From: Arthrobacter sp. E3
GTDB lineage: Bacteria; Actinomycetota; Actinomycetes; Actinomycetales; Micrococcaceae
Direction of reading: 5' to 3'
DNA length: 64,000 bases
Assembly (NCBI RefSeq): GCF_017353415.1
Contig: NZ_JAFMPX010000013.1
Span: 1-64,000, forward strand
Shown here: positions 61,932 through 64,000 of the stretch, piece after piece
Layout of the letters: each line of letters starts with the position of its first letter
Numbering within the stretch: the first letter of the stretch is position 1
Notes under the pieces: model-generated
The model's input: only the letters and a program-made list of their open reading frames with translations
What the model was told of the DNA's origin: nothing
The model's database searches: none
Position numbers and translations under genes: made by a program

Positions 61932-63308
61932 TTAGATGCGGACTTCGCCCGGATCAACCACTGCCGAGGGCTCGATGACCTCGTCCTCGCCGTCGATTTC
62001 TTCTACTTCTTCTTCGGAAGCAACCGAGACGAAGTCGGTCAAATCGACCACTGCGCCTTCGGAGTCCTTCACGGAAGCCTTGGCCAGAACTGCAGCCAGG
62101 GCCTTGCGGCGACGAACTTCGCCAACGATCATGTTGACCTGGCCGGAGGAATCCAGCATCTGGGCGAACTGGTTCGGGTCCATGCCGTACTGGCTGGCGG
62201 AGGAAACGATGTAGTCGATCAGTTCAGCCTGGCTGACGCCGATCTCTTCCTTCTCGGCGATGGCATCGAGGATGATCTCGTTGCGGAACGCCTTCTCGGT
62301 GTTTTCCTTGACCTCGGCGCGGTGCTCTTCGGTGTCGTGCTCTTCGGGGCCGTGTGCGTTCTCCGGCTTGAAGTGCTGCTCGAGCTGATCTGCGATGACG
62401 GATTCCGGAACGGGAACCTCAACGAGGTCAACGAGCTTCTCAAGAACCTTGTCGCGGGCTTCGACGCCCTGCTCAACGGTCTTGGACTCGGCAGCCTGCT
62501 TGGCCAGGTCTTCCTTCAGTTCAGCAATGGTGTCGAACTCGGAAGCCAGCTGAGCGAAGTCGTCGTTTGCCTCGGGCAGTTCGCGAACCTTCACGGAGGT
62601 GACCTTGACGGTGACCTGTGCTTCTTCACCAGCGTGCTCGCCACCGGCAAGCTTCGTGTTGAAGATGGCCTCTTCGCCGGCGGACAGGCCGGTGGCAGCC
62701 TCGTCCAGGCCGTCGAGCATGTTGCCTGCACCGAGCTGGTAGGAGAGGTCCGAAGCGGAGTCAACCTCGACGTCGTCGATCTTGGCGTCGATGTTGATGC
62801 TGACGAAGTCGCCATCGGCAGCCGGGCGGTCTTCAACCTTCAGCGTGCCGAAGCGGCCGCGCAGCTCGTCAAGAGCCGTCTCGGTGTCTTCGTCAGTAGC
62901 CTCAAGAGCGGCGACCTCAACTTCGATGCCTTCGTAGTCGGGCAGTTCGATCTCGGGACGGATATCCAGTTCAACGTGGAACTTGACAACGCCTTCGGTG
63001 CCGGAAGGGTCGGGAACCTCGGTGATTTCAACCTCGGGACGGCTCAACGGGATGAGCTTGTTCTCGATGACAGCTTCCTGGTACCAGCCGTTGAGGCCGG
63101 AGTTGATGGCCGTCTCCAGGACGTGGCCGCGGCCAACGCGCTGGTCGATCAGCTGGTTCGGGACCTTGCCCTTGCGGAAGCCAGGCACCTGCACCTGTGT
63201 GGCAATTGTCTTGTATGCCTCGGCAATGCTGGGCTTCAATTCCTCAAAGGAAACCTCGACATCGAGCTTGACCCGAGTGGGTGTGAGGTTTTCGACAGCG
63301 CTCTTCAC
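61932..63308 (-). CDS. tig: Trigger factor
   Basis: A 458-aa ribosome-bound chaperone. N-terminal ribosome-binding domain with GFRKGKVP at the tip, a PPIase domain (about residues 155-245, [14 protein letters not shown]) and a long helical C-terminal chaperone domain. The acidic tail [16 protein letters not shown] is typical of actinobacteria. Start GTG at 63308 with CAGGAG at 9 nt; the longer frame from 63374 is less likely. Confidence 0.97.
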   Translation of the reverse strand: MKSAVENLTPTRVKLDVEVSFEELKPSIAEAYKTIATQVQVPGFRKGKVPNQLIDQRVGRGHVLETAINSGLNGWYQEAVIENKLIPLSRPEVEITEVPDPSGTEGVVKFHVELDIRPEIELPDYEGIEVEVAALEATDEDTETALDELRGRFGTLKVEDRPAADGDFVSINIDAKIDDVEVDSASDLSYQLGAGNMLDGLDEAATGLSAGEEAIFNTKLAGGEHAGEEAQVTVKVTSVKVRELPEANDDFAQLASEFDTIAELKEDLAKQAAESKTVEQGVEARDKVLEKLVDLVEVPVPESVIADQLEQHFKPENAHGPEEHDTEEHRAEVKENTEKAFRNEIILDAIAEKEEIGVSQAELIDYIVSSASQYGMDPNQFAQMLDSSGQVNMIVGEVRRRKALAAVLAKASVKDSEGAVVDLTDFVSVASEEEVEEIDGEDEVIEPSAVVDPGEVRI

Positions 63309-63397
63309 AGCGTGGTACTCCTGATGGTCTCTAGATGGATATCTGGGCCCAGCACATGGGCAGTCACTGACCAAACGTGATCCGGATTATGCTGAAG

Positions 63398-63470
63398 TCG
63401 GGGCGACAGGACTCGAACCTGCGGTCTCCTGCTCCCAAAGCAGGCGCGCTAGCCACTACGCTACGCCCCG
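63398..63470 (-). tRNA. tRNA-Pro (TGG)
   Basis: 73-nt cloverleaf: acceptor CGGGGCG/CGCCCCG, D-arm GCGTAGTGGCTAGCGC, anticodon loop TTTGGGA (TGG) in a CCTGC/GCAGG stem, T-loop GGTTCGAGTCC. CCA is not encoded. Confidence 0.93.
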
Positions 63471-63574
63471 TAGTTGCCCGGAACAGTCTACGGGCAAAAG
63501 TTCCCAGATGCACAATCGGCACTCCGGCGCACGCTATTTGGGTGCTTCGGCTTGGCTGGCTGGCCCCGGGCATG

Positions 63575-63603
63575 AAAAAATCCCCGACCATGGGCCGGGG
63601 ATT
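63575..63603 (-). terminator. Terminator after tRNA-Gly
   Basis: A stem of AATCCCCGGCC with GGTCGGGGATT (one mismatch), 4-nt loop, followed by TTTTTT on the minus strand, 9 bp past the tRNA-Gly CCA. Confidence 0.85.
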
Positions 63604-63611
63604 GCTTCTTT

Positions 63612-63685
63612 TGGAGGGGGCGACGGGAATCGAACCCGCGTCATCAGTTTGGAAAACTGAGGCTTTACCATTAAGCTACGCCCCC
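63612..63685 (-). tRNA. tRNA-Gly (TCC)
   Basis: 74 nt including an encoded CCA. Acceptor GGGGGCG/CGCCCCC, anticodon loop TTTCCAA (TCC) in a TCAGT/ACTGA stem, T-loop GGTTCGATTCC. Confidence 0.95.
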
Positions 63686-63718
63686 GGATGTTTCGGCTTG
63701 TGGCCGAACAACTCCGTA

Positions 63719-63748
63719 ACACTATCAACGACTCGGCCTGTGCTGCAA
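63719..63748 (-). promoter_or_regulatory. Possible promoter of tRNA-Gly
   Basis: TTGCAG (63743-63748) and TAGTGT (63719-63724) on the minus strand are 18 bp apart, 33 bp before the tRNA 5' end. Confidence 0.4.
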
Positions 63749-63763
63749 ATCGTGAATTCCCGG

Positions 63764-64000
63764 TCAGGTTCCCTGGCAGTTCGGGCACCAGTACAGTTTC
63801 CGCCCACCCAGATCCTTCATGGCTATCTCGGTGCCACAATGCCGGCAGGGCAGGCCCTCACGCTTGTACACGTAGTGGGCATCTGCAACGGGGACGTCCT
63901 TGTTCACCGTGTTGTTCACGGTGTCGAGGCTCGACGGCGCTCCCCGGCTGCCGCCGCCGTCCAGCCCGCCGCTGTCCCTCCACTGCGCCGCAAGGCCGGG
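63764..64000 (-). CDS. Nei2/Fpg-family DNA glycosylase, C-terminal part
   Basis: The last 78 residues of a gene that enters from the right edge. A Gly/Ser-rich linker leads to the FPG/IleRS zinc finger: YVYKREGLPCRHCGTEI ... RKLYWCPNCQGT, with the four Cys in CRHC and CPNC. In Fpg/Nei enzymes this finger inserts into the DNA minor groove at the lesion. The catalytic N-terminus lies outside the window, so Fpg and Nei cannot be fully separated; the sequence after the linker looks like actinobacterial Nei2. Confidence 0.85.
   Translation of the reverse strand, partial: PGLAAQWRDSGGLDGGGSRGAPSSLDTVNNTVNKDVPVADAHYVYKREGLPCRHCGTEIAMKDLGGRKLYWCPNCQGT

Overview
The window reads as a chromosomal segment of an Arthrobacter-like member of the Micrococcaceae (Actinomycetota). 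The evidence is the gene order (tig-clpP1-clpP2-clpX, valS, ileS-folC-DUF4233-ndk, rne-rplU-rpmA-obgE-proB-proA, nadD-rsfS), the many GTG and TTG starts, the high-GC codon use, a class Ib nrdHIEF operon, a Rv2466c-like mycothiol-type protein, and a DUF222/HNH gene at the left edge. I see no prophage, insertion sequence, integrase, CRISPR array or plasmid function. Most of the window is conserved core genome, read mainly on the minus strand.

Layout. 1-0.3 kb: 5' part of a DUF222/HNH gene. 0.5-2.6 kb: KtrB/KtrA potassium uptake. 2.7-7.0 kb: nrdHIEF with paired NrdR boxes upstream of nrdH. 7.3-9.6 kb: LysR regulator convergent with an ALDH3-type aldehyde dehydrogenase. 9.8-13.4 kb: metF-metE behind a long, probably SAM-sensing leader. 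13.6-19.1 kb: six overlapping genes encoding MoxR ATPase, DUF58, a small membrane protein, two VWA proteins and a TPR-like protein. 19.2-25.7 kb: assorted genes (66-aa protein, ROK regulator, RlmG/RsmC-like methyltransferase, GlpF, YchJ-like, FadR-type GntR, flavin split-barrel protein, VIT1 transporter). 25.9-26.1 kb: two identical tRNA-Ala genes. 26.2-34.9 kb: phosphatase, rsfS, an Ala/Lys-rich tail-anchored protein, nadD, a small membrane protein, proA, proB, obgE, rpmA. 35-41.4 kb: rplU, a ThiD-TenA fusion under a TPP riboswitch, and a large RNase E/G. 41.7-48.5 kb: VKOR, a repeat-filled gap, ndk, DUF4233, folC, and ileS behind a T-box. 48.6-54.2 kb: SDR, then a divergent PucR regulator and an ALDH plus GMC oxidoreductase pair. 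54.3-58.1 kb: DUF488, a MepB-like gene with an abnormal 3' end, valS. 58.1-64 kb: Rv2466c-like protein, clpX, clpP2, clpP1, tig, tRNA-Pro, tRNA-Gly, and the C-terminal part of a Nei2-type glycosylase.

How the parts fit. Expression is controlled by several RNA and DNA devices visible in the sequence: NrdR boxes (deoxynucleotide supply), a TPP riboswitch (thiamine salvage), a T-box with an ATC specifier (isoleucyl-tRNA charging) and a candidate S-box-like leader (methionine). The one clearly catabolic, accessory-looking unit is PucR / ALDH / 25-codon ORF / GMC at 49.3-54.2 kb, which would oxidise an unidentified alcohol to the acid. I found no convincing undescribed defence or mobile system. 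The least explained items are the PucR-ALDH-GMC locus, the REP-like palindrome cluster at 42.4-42.65 kb, the pentapeptide-like repeats in the MoxR/VWA operon, and the tail-anchored repeat protein between nadD and rsfS.
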